The translations under genes and the position numbers were made by a program. The notes under the pieces are model-generated. The model was not told the origin of the DNA and did no database searches. It saw only the letters and a list, made by a program, of their open reading frames with translations. From JAAZBW01 sp035647855 (GTDB lineage Bacteria > Actinomycetota > Actinomycetes > Actinomycetales > Actinomycetaceae): 64,000 bases of DNA. Below are positions 17,813 to 26,841 of the stretch, piece by piece (the first letter of the stretch is position 1; the number at the start of each line of letters is the position of its first letter). Where the stretch lies: the NCBI GenBank assembly GCA_035647855.1, contig DASRMP010000042.1:101486-165485 (forward strand). Reading direction: 5' to 3'.

Positions 17813-18601
17813 TCAGTCAGTCTTCGACGTGAGCCATTCCCGGACCTGGTTGTGCAGGAGCCCGTTCGTCGCGATGGCGTTCCCACCCCAGGGGCCGTCC
17901 TCGCCGTCGAGGGAGGTGAAGCGCCCGCCCGCTTCCGTCACGATCGGCACGAGCGCCGCCATGTCGTACGTGGCGAGCTCCGGCTCGCACGCGATGTCCA
18001 CGGCGCCCTCCGCCACCAGCATGTACGACCAGAAATCGCCGTAGGCGCGCGTCCGCCAGCACTCCTGCGCCAGACCCAGGAAAGCGCGCAACCGGCCGAT
18101 CGCGGCCCATCCGCCCAGCGACGAGTAGGACAGCGAAGCGTCCGAGATCTCGCTCACCTTCGAGACAGAGATGCGCCGCGCCGATGTCAGGGACCTGCCG
18201 GTCCACGCTCCGCCGCCGCGCCCCGCCCACCAGCGCCGGCCGAGTGCCGGTGCGGAGACCACACCTGCCACGGCCTCGCCGTCCTGCACGAGCCCGATCA
18301 GAGTCGCCCAGACGGGCGCGCCGCGCACGTAGTTGTGGGTCCCATCGATCGGATCCAGGATCCACTGCCGGGGCGAGTGCCCCGTGCTCCCGAACTCCTC
18401 GCCCAGCACCGAATCGCGGGGCCGCGTCCGCTGGAGTTGCCCCCTGATGACCTCCTCGGCAGCGCGGTCGGCGTCTGTCACGAGTGACGTGTCCGGCTTC
18501 GATTCCACCTGGAGATCCTGGGCCCGGAACCGCGCCATGGTCATGCCGTCCACCTGGTCGGCGATCACATGGGCGAGACGGAGGTCGTCGTCGAAAGTCA
18601 T
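17813..18601 (-). CDS. hisN: Histidinol-phosphatase, inositol monophosphatase family
   Basis: A 262-residue Mg2+-dependent phosphatase of the inositol monophosphatase superfamily. Motifs are DTSLVTDADRAAEE, the metal site GEEFG, the signature WILDPIDGTHNYVRG and the late YDMAALVPIVTEAGGRFT. Actinobacteria use this family (HisN, Rv3137 type) for the histidinol-phosphate step of histidine synthesis, and the rsgA-hisN order is conserved among them. Start ATG 18601 (MTFDDDLRLAHVIADQVD) fits the family; the upstream in-frame extension is not conserved in character. It lies 61 bp after rsgA in the same direction. Confidence 0.85.
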   Translation of the reverse strand: MTFDDDLRLAHVIADQVDGMTMARFRAQDLQVESKPDTSLVTDADRAAEEVIRGQLQRTRPRDSVLGEEFGSTGHSPRQWILDPIDGTHNYVRGAPVWATLIGLVQDGEAVAGVVSAPALGRRWWAGRGGGAWTGRSLTSARRISVSKVSEISDASLSYSSLGGWAAIGRLRAFLGLAQECWRTRAYGDFWSYMLVAEGAVDIACEPELATYDMAALVPIVTEAGGRFTSLDGEDGPWGGNAIATNGLLHNQVREWLTSKTD

Positions 18602-18662
18602 GACCACAACGCTACTCGGGGAATCGGGGTGCACCGGACCGACGGGCCGGGCCATGAGGAGG

Positions 18663-19679
18663 TCAGCGTGCCGCGAGCAGGCGTCGATATGACTGCAGCC
18701 GCCCTTCCCGATACTCCGCATCGGACTCGCGCTCACCTGCGAGTATCCATTCGTCGAGCGCGCAATCGGGCGCGTCGGACGCGTGCGTGCAACCGCGCGG
18801 GCACTCTTCGGCGGCCACCGCGAGATCGTGGAATCCGCGCAGCAGATCGTCAGGCATCACGTGCGCCAGCCCGAACTGGCGCACGCCGGGCGTGTCGATC
18901 ACCCATCCGCCGCCGGGCAACGGCAGTGCCACGACCGCTGACGATGTGTGCCGCCCCCGTCCCGTCACCACATTCACATGACCGGTTGCCCGCTCCGCGC
19001 CCGGCACCAGCGCATTCACCAGAGTCGACTTGCCGACGCCCGAGTGCCCGACCATCACCGACGTATGGCCCTCGAGCGCCTCGCGAACCCCGCCGAGACC
19101 CACGACCTCACCATGCTCGCCCCTACTTACGGTCACGACGTCGACGTCGATGCTCCGGTACTCCTGCAGAAACGCATCGGGTTCCGTGAGGTCCGCCTTG
19201 GTGAGCAGGAGAATGGCTCGCATCCCGGCGTCGTACGCCGCGACCAGGAACCGGTCCACGAGGCGCGGCCGCGGCGGCGGGTCCGCGAGCGCGACGACGA
19301 TCGCCAACTGATCCGCATTCGCCACCAGCACCTTCTCCACCCCCATCACGTCGCCGTCCTCGGCCGAGCGCCGCAACGCACTGGACCGCTCGTCGACCGC
19401 GACGATCCTTGCCAGCGTGTCCACTCGCCCGCTCAGGTCCCCGACGACGGCGACGCGATCCCCGACGACGACGGAGCCGCGGGGCAATTCGCGCGCCTTC
19501 ACGGCGGTGAGGGAGGCGCCGTCGTCGGAGAGAAGTGAGTACCTGCCCCGATCGATGGCGACGACCTTGGCCCTGGCGGCGTCCGAATAGTCCGGCCGGA
19601 CCTTGGTGCGGGGCCTGGTTCCGCGGCCGGGACGGACGCGGACGCGGGGATCGTCGGTGCCGATGTCGCGGTGTGACAC
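18663..19679 (-). CDS. rsgA: Ribosome small-subunit-dependent GTPase A
   Basis: RsgA is a late-stage 30S assembly GTPase. The 338-residue protein has an N-terminal OB-fold, then circularly permuted GTPase motifs in the order G4 LLLTKAD, G5-like region, G1 GHSGVGKSTLVNAL and G3 DTPGVRQFGL. A C-terminal zinc knuckle follows (CPRGCTHASDAPDC). The start is GTG 19679 with AGGAGAG upstream. The usual aroA neighbour is not here; a DoxX-family gene precedes it by 15 bases and hisN follows. Confidence 0.95.
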   Translation of the reverse strand: MSHRDIGTDDPRVRVRPGRGTRPRTKVRPDYSDAARAKVVAIDRGRYSLLSDDGASLTAVKARELPRGSVVVGDRVAVVGDLSGRVDTLARIVAVDERSSALRRSAEDGDVMGVEKVLVANADQLAIVVALADPPPRPRLVDRFLVAAYDAGMRAILLLTKADLTEPDAFLQEYRSIDVDVVTVSRGEHGEVVGLGGVREALEGHTSVMVGHSGVGKSTLVNALVPGAERATGHVNVVTGRGRHTSSAVVALPLPGGGWVIDTPGVRQFGLAHVMPDDLLRGFHDLAVAAEECPRGCTHASDAPDCALDEWILAGERESDAEYREGRLQSYRRLLAAR

Positions 19680-19694
19680 CTGTGTTCCGCTCTC

Positions 19695-20195
19695 CTAGTT
19701 GTCGGAGTAGCGCGCGATGAGGGCGGCCCTCTGGTCCTTCAGATCGGAGCGGTGTTCACGGGCGTTGCCGATGCGCCATCCGATGGAGGGCTTGCCTCCG
19801 CGGTCCGCGGCAGCGAGGATGAGTCCCCCGCCGAGTCCGAGCCCGCGGAACAGTCCGCGCCACTGCTCCTTCTTCTCGACGCCCTCGTCCTCGTCCCACA
19901 CCGGGTTGTTGGAGAGCGTGATCGGGATGTTGAGCACCGCGAGAGCCGCCGCCGCCACTCGCGGACGCCGCCCGAGGGCGAGCATCACGCCGGCGAGCGC
20001 GGAGACGCCGCCGGACACACGGGCCAACATGGCGGCGTCGGACGCCAGAACCGGTGGGAGCCCCGTGCGCTCAAGCACGCCGGCGAGCTTACGGAACCTG
20101 GCGGCATGCACTTCGGGCTTGAGGACGGCATCCACGCCGTCGGCGACGAAGTACGAAGCGAGCATTGGTCTGGCGATGATTGCGGCAAGGTTCAT
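19695..20195 (-). CDS. DoxX family membrane protein
   Basis: A 166-residue protein with the DoxX-like N-terminus MNLAAIIARPMLASYFVADGVDAVLKPE and three or four hydrophobic helices (MLARVSGGVSALAGVMLALG, VAAAALAVLNIPITL, GLFRGLGLGGGLILAA). DoxX proteins are small integral membrane proteins linked to redox or sulfur metabolism in some bacteria; a precise role is not known. ATG 20195 starts the conserved region. It is placed directly before rsgA and diverges from sigH. Confidence 0.8.
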   Translation of the reverse strand: MNLAAIIARPMLASYFVADGVDAVLKPEVHAARFRKLAGVLERTGLPPVLASDAAMLARVSGGVSALAGVMLALGRRPRVAAAALAVLNIPITLSNNPVWDEDEGVEKKEQWRGLFRGLGLGGGLILAAADRGGKPSIGWRIGNAREHRSDLKDQRAALIARYSDN

Positions 20196-20284
20196 GGTCC
20201 CATTTGATCGCACGAAACGGCCCGACGCCACTGACTCTCGTGCGTTTCTGCCGCTCTTCTGCACGGTCGGGCCGTGAATCAGCC

Positions 20285-20360
20285 GGGGTCCTATACAGGG
20301 ACGGCCTGGGGATTACCTGGGGTCCTCTACGGGGACGGCCTGGGAATTACCTGGGGTCCT
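20285..20360. repeat. 34-bp tandem repeat containing the sigH -35 element
   Basis: Two 34-bp units at 20285-20318 and 20319-20352 (each starting GGGGTCCT and ending ATTACCT) differ at few positions, and a third partial unit (GGGGTCCTCT) begins at 20353. The second unit supplies GGGAAT of the sigH promoter; the matching position in the first unit reads GGGGAT. The array probably arose by duplication of the promoter-proximal segment. Confidence 0.85.
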
Positions 20361-20368
20361 CTCACGTT
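20343..20368 (+). promoter_or_regulatory. SigH/SigR-type promoter for sigH (autoregulatory)
   Basis: GGAAT at 20343-20347 and GTT at 20366-20368 are separated by exactly 18 bp, which is the consensus for oxidative and heat stress sigma factors SigR/SigH (GGGAAT, about 18 bp, GTT). The predicted transcript would begin about 20375, at or just before the first ATG (20378). Such autoregulation is known for SigR and SigH. Confidence 0.75.
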
Positions 20369-20377
20369 GAAGCTGTT

Positions 20378-21061
20378 ATGAGCCTCGCAGTCCTGGAGCC
20401 GACAGACATCGCGTTGATGGAGCCGGTCACGCCGGCCTCGCGCGGTCTGTGGTGGAGTGAGCAGGTAGGCTCTGGGGCGATGGAAAAGTCGGATGCAGTG
20501 GCCGCCGTGGATACTCGCGATCTGTTCGAGGAGCAGGCGATGCCGTTCCTCGATCAACTGTACGGCGCCGCGCTTCGCATGACCCGCAACCCCACGGACG
20601 CCGAGGACCTCGTACAGGAGACGTATGCCAAGGCGTACGCCGCGTTCCACCAGTTCAAGCAGGGCACGAACCTGAAGGCCTGGATGTACCGGATCCTCAC
20701 GAACACGTACATCAACCAGTACCGCAAGTCGAAGCGGGAGCCCCGTCGCACCGACGATGAGCAGGTGGAGGACTGGCAGCTCGCGGAGGCGGCGAGCCAC
20801 CACCCGGTCGGCCTGCGATCCGCGGAGACCGAGGCGCTCGACGCGTTGCCGAATTCGACTGTGAAGGACGCGCTCGCGGAACTGCCGGAGGACCGTCGGA
20901 TCGCGGTCTACCTCGCCGACGTCGAGGGGTTCAGTTACAAGGAGATCGCGGAGATCATGGGAACGCCCCTCGGGACGGTGATGTCGCGGCTTCATCGCGG
21001 CCGCAACCAGCTGCGCGAAGCTCTTGCCGACTACGCCCGGGAGATCGGGATCCAGCCATGA
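20378..21061 (+). CDS. sigH: ECF sigma factor, SigH/SigR type
   Basis: A group IV sigma factor that should direct the disulfide and heat stress regulon. Region 2 reads FLDQLYGAALRMTRNPTDAEDLVQETYAKAYAAFHQFK and WMYRILTNTYINQYRKSKREP; region 4 has LPEDRRIAVYLADVEGFSYKEIAEIMGTPLGTVMSRLHRGR. At 227 residues from ATG 20378 it has an N-terminal extension of about 34 residues before MEKSDAVAAVDTRDLFEEQ; alternative starts at 20417 and 20480 would give the usual length. Its stop overlaps the anti-sigma start. In streptomycetes the stress promoter also yields a longer, unstable SigR form, so the extension may be real. Confidence 0.92.
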   Translation: MSLAVLEPTDIALMEPVTPASRGLWWSEQVGSGAMEKSDAVAAVDTRDLFEEQAMPFLDQLYGAALRMTRNPTDAEDLVQETYAKAYAAFHQFKQGTNLKAWMYRILTNTYINQYRKSKREPRRTDDEQVEDWQLAEAASHHPVGLRSAETEALDALPNSTVKDALAELPEDRRIAVYLADVEGFSYKEIAEIMGTPLGTVMSRLHRGRNQLREALADYAREIGIQP

Positions 21062-21336
21062 GAGAGTGCAACTGCAACGATTTCATCGAGCGGGTCTTCG
21101 AGTTGCTCGATGCGGAGGTTGATGGAGCCGAGGCCGAGATGCTGCGCGCCCACGTGCGGAAGTGCGCCGAATGCACGCGGCTCGCCGAAGCTGAGCATCA
21201 CGTACGCGCGCTGCTGCGCCGCTCCTGCCAGGAACACGCTCCGGAGGCTCTTCGGATGCGGGTCCACGCCCAGTTGACGATCCTTCGGCTCGGCGGCGGG
21301 ATGCCGGTCATCCGCCGCGCGAACCCGTCCGCCTGA
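21058..21336 (+). CDS. rsrA: Zinc-binding anti-sigma factor, RsrA/RshA type
   Basis: A 92-residue ZAS-family anti-sigma factor. It starts MRECNCNDFIERVFELLD and carries the zinc and redox motif HVRKCAEC (H-x3-C-x2-C), with an N-terminal cysteine pair that may take part in metal binding. Oxidation of such cysteines releases the sigma factor. The ATG overlaps the TGA of sigH (ATGA, 21058-21061), giving fixed stoichiometry of sigma and anti-sigma factor. Size and position are those of RsrA and RshA. Confidence 0.9.
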   Translation: MRECNCNDFIERVFELLDAEVDGAEAEMLRAHVRKCAECTRLAEAEHHVRALLRRSCQEHAPEALRMRVHAQLTILRLGGGMPVIRRANPSA

Positions 21337-21458
21337 CCGCCCGGTCCGAGTGCCGGTCATCCGCCGCGCGAGCAGCCCGGGGGGGAGCCGATACCGGCGT
21401 CTTGTATCATGTGACGGTCACGAGAGCGTCCGAGTTGTGGGCGCCGAGAGGAGCCACG

Positions 21459-21536
21459 ATGAGCAAGAAGACCAGCAAGCGCCGCCAGCGTAAGAAGAGC
21501 AACGCGAACAGCGGGAAGCGCCCCAACGCGAAGTGA
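21459..21536 (+). CDS. 50S ribosomal protein bL37
   Basis: A 25-residue, Lys/Arg-rich protein beginning MSKKTSKRRQRKK and ending GKRPNAK, with AGGAGCCACG before its ATG. It matches the tiny actinobacterial large-subunit protein first seen in mycobacterial ribosome structures, whose gene also follows sigH and its anti-sigma factor. It is too short to be called by most gene finders. It probably binds 23S rRNA through its basic residues. A strong hairpin terminator follows 10 bases later. Confidence 0.88.
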   Translation: MSKKTSKRRQRKKSNANSGKRPNAK

Positions 21537-21546
21537 CGCCAGAGCG

Positions 21547-21573
21547 AAAGGCCGCCCGATCCGGGCGGCCTTT
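21547..21573 (+). terminator. Rho-independent terminator after bL37
   Basis: A perfect 12-bp stem (AAAGGCCGCCCG with CGGGCGGCCTTT) and a 3-base loop, ending in TTTCCT. It closes the sigH-rsrA-bL37 unit and lies just before repeat element A. Confidence 0.85.
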
Positions 21574-21584
21574 CCTGTGCCCTG

Positions 21585-21661
21585 GACTACGCCCGATACC
21601 GTCAACTTAAGGTTTTGCTTGAGGGTTCAAGGGTTGTTGTCGGCGTGCCGTGGGGTGGGGG
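21585..21661 (+). repeat. Left terminal inverted repeat of element A
   Basis: About 77 bp, inverted relative to 22365-22442, with only a few mismatches across the CCGTCAACTT to GTGGGGTGGGGG stretch. It includes CTTGAGGGTTCAAG, an inverted repeat of CTTGA with a 4-bp spacer that is also kept at the right end. Homology to element C reaches outward to about base 21580. Confidence 0.85.
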
Positions 21662-21741
21662 CGCACGTTCGTCACACCCCTCCCGAGCCCGTGACGCCGG
21701 GGCGCACGATCGTCACACGCAGAATGCTGAGGGCGCACGAT

Positions 21742-21781
21742 CGTCACCATGGCGCAGTGACGTCACTGCGCCATCGTGACG
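21742..21781. repeat. Central palindrome of element A
   Basis: A perfect 26-bp palindrome (21749-21774, arm ATGGCGCAGTGAC) extended on both sides by CGTCAC/GTGACG, with one C-C mismatch pair between core and extension. Unit orientation flips here. The same core is found at 42089, 54279 and 63966. Confidence 0.95.
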
Positions 21782-22364
21782 GACGCGCGCCATCTTGTGA
21801 CGAACGTGCGCCCCGGTTTCGCCGATGTGACGTTCGTACGCCCCAATGTGACGAAAGCACGCCCCCACGCTACGAACCCGGCCGGACACCGCCGCTGGGG
21901 AATCCCGGACTCCATTCAGGACCGTCTGGCGGGAACTGGGGAAACTTGGACCCCGTCCGGGACGATCTGGCGGGAGTTGGGGAACTTCAGACCCCGTCTG
22001 GGCGGCGCGCTGGGGAACTTCAGACCCCGTCTGGGCGACGCGCTGGGGAACCTGAGACCTACTGGGGAACAACGCACCCCATACTCGAGGTCTGAAGTTC
22101 CCCAAAAAGCAGCCTCGGGGTAGCAGACGAGGTGCCAAGTTCCCCAGCGACACCACGTAAGCGACAAGACGAGGTGCGAAGTTCCCCAGCGACACCGAGT
22201 AAGCAGCAAGACGGAGTGCGAAGTTCCCCAGCCACCCGGTACCAGACCCCTGGGCGACACGGATTCCACGGACAACACGTCCAGTGGCACAACAAGCGGA
22301 CAACGGAGGCCCCGGGAAAGTGGAAGCATCTTGGTCGTTGCATCTCTCACCGGAAGCTCCGTTG

Positions 22365-22442
22365 CCCCCACCCCACGACACGCCGACAACAACCCTTGAA
22401 CGCTCAAGCAAAACCCCAAGTTGACGGCATTGCCGCTAGCCT
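22365..22442 (-). repeat. Right terminal inverted repeat of element A
   Basis: The inverted partner of 21585-21661. It ends with TTGACG (22421-22426), ten bases, then TAGCCT (22437-22442), the same layout as at the right end of element C. The fatty acyl-CoA ligase start is 48 bases further on. Confidence 0.85.
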
Positions 22443-22489
22443 GAGTTCTCGCCCGTAATTCAACACGCATACAGTCCCCAAGGAGAGAC

Positions 22490-24313
<1,824 letters not shown>

Positions 24314-24361
24314 CCGCCAACTCGCGGCTCCCTCGCCCGCCGGGGTGTCACTGACCGGGGC

Positions 24362-24715
24362 TCACTCACGCGGCGGTCCTGCGCGATGTGTCTGGTCCTC
24401 CTCCTGTGCGATCTCCTCGTGGTGCCGGATGACCTCGGCCACGATGAAGCCCAGGTACTTCTCAGCGAACACGGGATCCAGGCCGGATTCGTCCGCGAGC
24501 ATTCGCAGCCGCGCGACCTGCCGCCGTTCCCGTTCCGGATCCGACGGCGGAAGCCCCAGCCTGGCCTTGAGGCGGCCCACTCGCTGGGTGCACCGGAAAC
24601 GTTCCGCCAGCATGTGGATCATCGCGGCGTCGACGTTGTCGATCGTCTGACGGGACCTGAGTAGATCGGGATGCACGGAACCGTCGGTGGGCTCGGGGCT
24701 CGAGTGCGCTGACAC
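24362..24715 (-). CDS. Chorismate mutase, AroQ type
   Basis: A 117-residue all-helical AroQ-class chorismate mutase, converting chorismate to prephenate for Phe/Tyr synthesis. Key segments are LRQTID-like SRQTIDNVDAAMIHMLAERFRCTQRVGRLKARLGLPPSDPERE and the C-terminal FIVAEVIRHHEEIAQ; the R, K and E residues needed in the active site are present. The start is GTG 24715, which overlaps the clpX stop codon as TAGTG, so it is translated from the clp message. This is an unusual partner for clpX and may tie aromatic synthesis to the protease operon only by position. Confidence 0.85.
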   Translation of the reverse strand: MSAHSSPEPTDGSVHPDLLRSRQTIDNVDAAMIHMLAERFRCTQRVGRLKARLGLPPSDPERERRQVARLRMLADESGLDPVFAEKYLGFIVAEVIRHHEEIAQEEDQTHRAGPPRE

Positions 24716-25962
24716 TACGCGGACTTCTTGCGCTTCCGCAGCTCGTAGACCGGCTCGGCGCCCTCCGTGATGCACTCCTTGGTGACAGTCACAGTACTCA
24801 CGTCAGTGCGCGAGGGGACCTCGAACATCACCTGCCGCAAGGCGGTCTCGAGGATGGACCTCAGGCCGCGGGCACCGGTCTTGCGGTCCATGGCAGCCTC
24901 CGCGACCGCGTCGATGGCTTCGTCGGTGAATTCGAGAGCCACGCCGTCCATTTCCAGGATGCGCTCGTACTGGCGAATCAGGGCGTTCTTGGGCTCGGTG
25001 AGGATGCGGCGCAGGGCGTCCTTGTCCAGCTCGGACACGGTGGCGATGATCGGTAGCCGTCCCACGAACTCAGGGATCAGGCCGTACTTGTGCAGATCCT
25101 CGGGACGTACCTCGGAGAATGACTGCGAGGCCTCGGCCTTGCCGTGCAGTGGCGCTCCGAAGCCGATGCCGCCCTTGCCCATACGGGAGGTGATTATGTC
25201 CTCAAGTCCCGCGAAGGCGCCGGCCGCGATGAACAGGATGTTCGTGGTGTCGATCTGGAGGAACTCCTGGTGTGGGTGCTTGCGGCCGCCCTGCGGTGGG
25301 ACCGACGCCTGTGTCCCCTCCATGATCTTCAGCAGCGCCTGCTGCACTCCCTCGCCCGAGACGTCCCGCGTGATCGAGGGGTTCTCGGCCTTCCGCCCGA
25401 TCTTGTCGATCTCATCGATGTAGATGATGCCGGACTCTGCACGCTTGATGTCCTGGTCTGCAGCCTGGATGAGCTTGAGGAGGATGTTCTCCACGTCCTC
25501 GCCCACGTAGCCCGCTTCTGTGAGGGCAGTGGCGTCAGCAATGGCGAACGGGACGTTCAGCATGCGTGCGAGGGTCTGCGCGAGATAGGTCTTTCCGGTT
25601 CCAGTGGGGCCGATCAGGAGGATGTTCGACTTCTGCAGTTCGACCCCGTCATCACCCTTGCGGGACGACTGAGACTGGATCCGTTTGTAGTGGTTGTAGA
25701 CCGCGACGGCGAGCGACGTCTTTGCCGCATCCTGACCGATGACGTAATCGCCGAGGAACGCGAAGATCTCCTGCGGCTTCGGCAGGTCCGCCAGCGACAG
25801 CGAAGTCTCGCCGGCACCGAGTTCCTCATCCAGGATTTCGTTGCACAGTTCGATGCACTCATCGCAGATGTAGACCCCCGGTCCACCGATGAGCTTCTTC
25901 ACCTGCTTCTGGCTCTTCGAACAGAAGGAGCATTTGAGCAGCTCTGCGCCGTCGACCCGCAC
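24715..25962 (-). CDS. clpX: ATP-dependent Clp protease ATP-binding subunit ClpX
   Basis: The 415-residue AAA+ unfoldase that feeds substrates to ClpP. The N-terminal zinc-binding domain has CSFC and CDEC (about residues 11-14 and 33-36), then Walker A GPTGTGKTYLAQTLA, Walker B IIYIDEIDKI, sensor 1 and the RDVSGEGVQQALLKI motif. The IGFG loop that docks on ClpP appears as GGIGFGAPL. The start was set at GTG 25962, preceded by GGAGGTGA; a longer ATG frame at 26064 adds low-complexity sequence not found in ClpX. It lies 178 bp after clpP2. Confidence 0.95.
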   Translation of the reverse strand: MRVDGAELLKCSFCSKSQKQVKKLIGGPGVYICDECIELCNEILDEELGAGETSLSLADLPKPQEIFAFLGDYVIGQDAAKTSLAVAVYNHYKRIQSQSSRKGDDGVELQKSNILLIGPTGTGKTYLAQTLARMLNVPFAIADATALTEAGYVGEDVENILLKLIQAADQDIKRAESGIIYIDEIDKIGRKAENPSITRDVSGEGVQQALLKIMEGTQASVPPQGGRKHPHQEFLQIDTTNILFIAAGAFAGLEDIITSRMGKGGIGFGAPLHGKAEASQSFSEVRPEDLHKYGLIPEFVGRLPIIATVSELDKDALRRILTEPKNALIRQYERILEMDGVALEFTDEAIDAVAEAAMDRKTGARGLRSILETALRQVMFEVPSRTDVSTVTVTKECITEGAEPVYELRKRKKSA

Positions 25963-26140
25963 TTCACCTCCACACCGCGTTGCTCTCCGTCCCGGGATCG
26001 ACCCGCCCCGGGAATCCGAAAAACGTTCGCTGTAGCCATCATCCGCGTCAGCTGCACCGATCACAACCGTTTAGGGCCCGGCGTGGCGAAGATTCCGCCA
26101 CACCGGCCCTCACAAGGTGAAATCGGCCGTCCGCCAGGTG

Positions 26141-26818
26141 CTAGGTACGAACGATCTGCGCCGCCTTGCGCGACTCGAGAACCTGGTCCACAAGTCCGTA
26201 CTCGAGCGCCTCGCTTGCGGTGAGGATCTTGTCGCGCTCGATGTCGGCGCGGACCCTGTCCACGGGCTGACCCGAGTGGTGCGCGAGGGTGTCCTCGAGC
26301 CACTCACGCATGCGAATCATCTCGTTGGCCTGGATTTCGATGTCCGAGGCCTGGGCGTAGCCGACTCCCGCCAGGGATGGCTGGTGGATGAGAACACGCG
26401 CGTTCGGCAGAGCGAGCCGCTTACCGGGCGAGCCGGCCGCGAGAAGCACCGCCGCCGCCGAGGCGGCCTGACCCAGGCAGACGGTCTGGATCTGCGGCTT
26501 GACGTACTGCATGGTGTCGTAGATCGCGGTCAGCGCGGTGAACGAGCCGCCCGGCGAGTTGATGTAGATCGTGATCATGCCGTCCGGGTCCTGCGACTCG
26601 AGTACGAGAAGCTGGGCCATGACGTCGTCGGCGGACGCGTCGTCCACCTGCACGCCCAGGAAGATGATGCGGTCCTCGAACAGCTTGGTGTACGGGTCCT
26701 GCCTCTTGAAGCCGTAGGCGGTGCGCTCCTCGAACTGGGGCAGCACGTAGCGGCTCGTGGGGCCGGGGTTCGCCATCCCGCCGAGGTTTGTGCGGGCGAG
26801 CGGAGTGAAATCAGTCAT
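26141..26818 (-). CDS. clpP2: ATP-dependent Clp protease proteolytic subunit ClpP2
   Basis: A 225-residue ClpP serine protease. The oxyanion segment YINSPGGSFTAL, nucleophile region LGQAASAAAVLLAAG and histidine region LIHQPSL are all present. In actinobacteria ClpP1 and ClpP2 rings combine to make the active tetradecamer. I place the start at ATG 26818 with GGAAAGGA upstream; a GTG at 26845 that overlaps the clpP1 stop is possible but would add 9 residues. It is the second gene of the clpP1-clpP2 unit. Confidence 0.95.
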   Translation of the reverse strand: MTDFTPLARTNLGGMANPGPTSRYVLPQFEERTAYGFKRQDPYTKLFEDRIIFLGVQVDDASADDVMAQLLVLESQDPDGMITIYINSPGGSFTALTAIYDTMQYVKPQIQTVCLGQAASAAAVLLAAGSPGKRLALPNARVLIHQPSLAGVGYAQASDIEIQANEMIRMREWLEDTLAHHSGQPVDRVRADIERDKILTASEALEYGLVDQVLESRKAAQIVRT

Positions 26819-26841
26819 GGTGCGTGGGTCCTTTCCGCTCG

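Larger units (their letters stand above)
21585..22442. mobile_element. Repeat element A: ~858 bp, terminal inverted repeats, non-coding
   Basis: A complete copy of a repeat family with four copies in this window. Left end 21585-21661 and right end 22365-22442 are inverted repeats about 77 bp long, both containing CCGTCAACTT, GGTTTTGCTTGAG, GGTTGTTGTCGGCGTG and a GTGGGGTGGGGG inner edge. Inside, three GCGCACGATCGTCAC-type units precede a palindrome at 21742-21781 and four inverted units follow it. Then comes an array of GGGGAACTTC units, first direct and after about 22090 inverted. All long reading frames here are stop-free repeats of the unit in several frames, so I see no gene. It may be a non-autonomous mobile element or a structural repeat; no transposase is visible. 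Confidence 0.8.

Noticed and set aside
21599..21637. HspR (HAIR) operator in the terminal repeat because of CTTGA and TCAAG
   Set aside because: HAIR has CTTGAGT with a 7-bp spacer; here the spacer is 4 bp and the pattern is lost in element C.
21713..22411. Open frames of 170-270 codons through repeat element A on both strands
   Set aside because: They arise because repeat units lack stops in several frames; products are simple repeats (for example GNFAPRL, VPQ) with no ribosome binding site or known fold.
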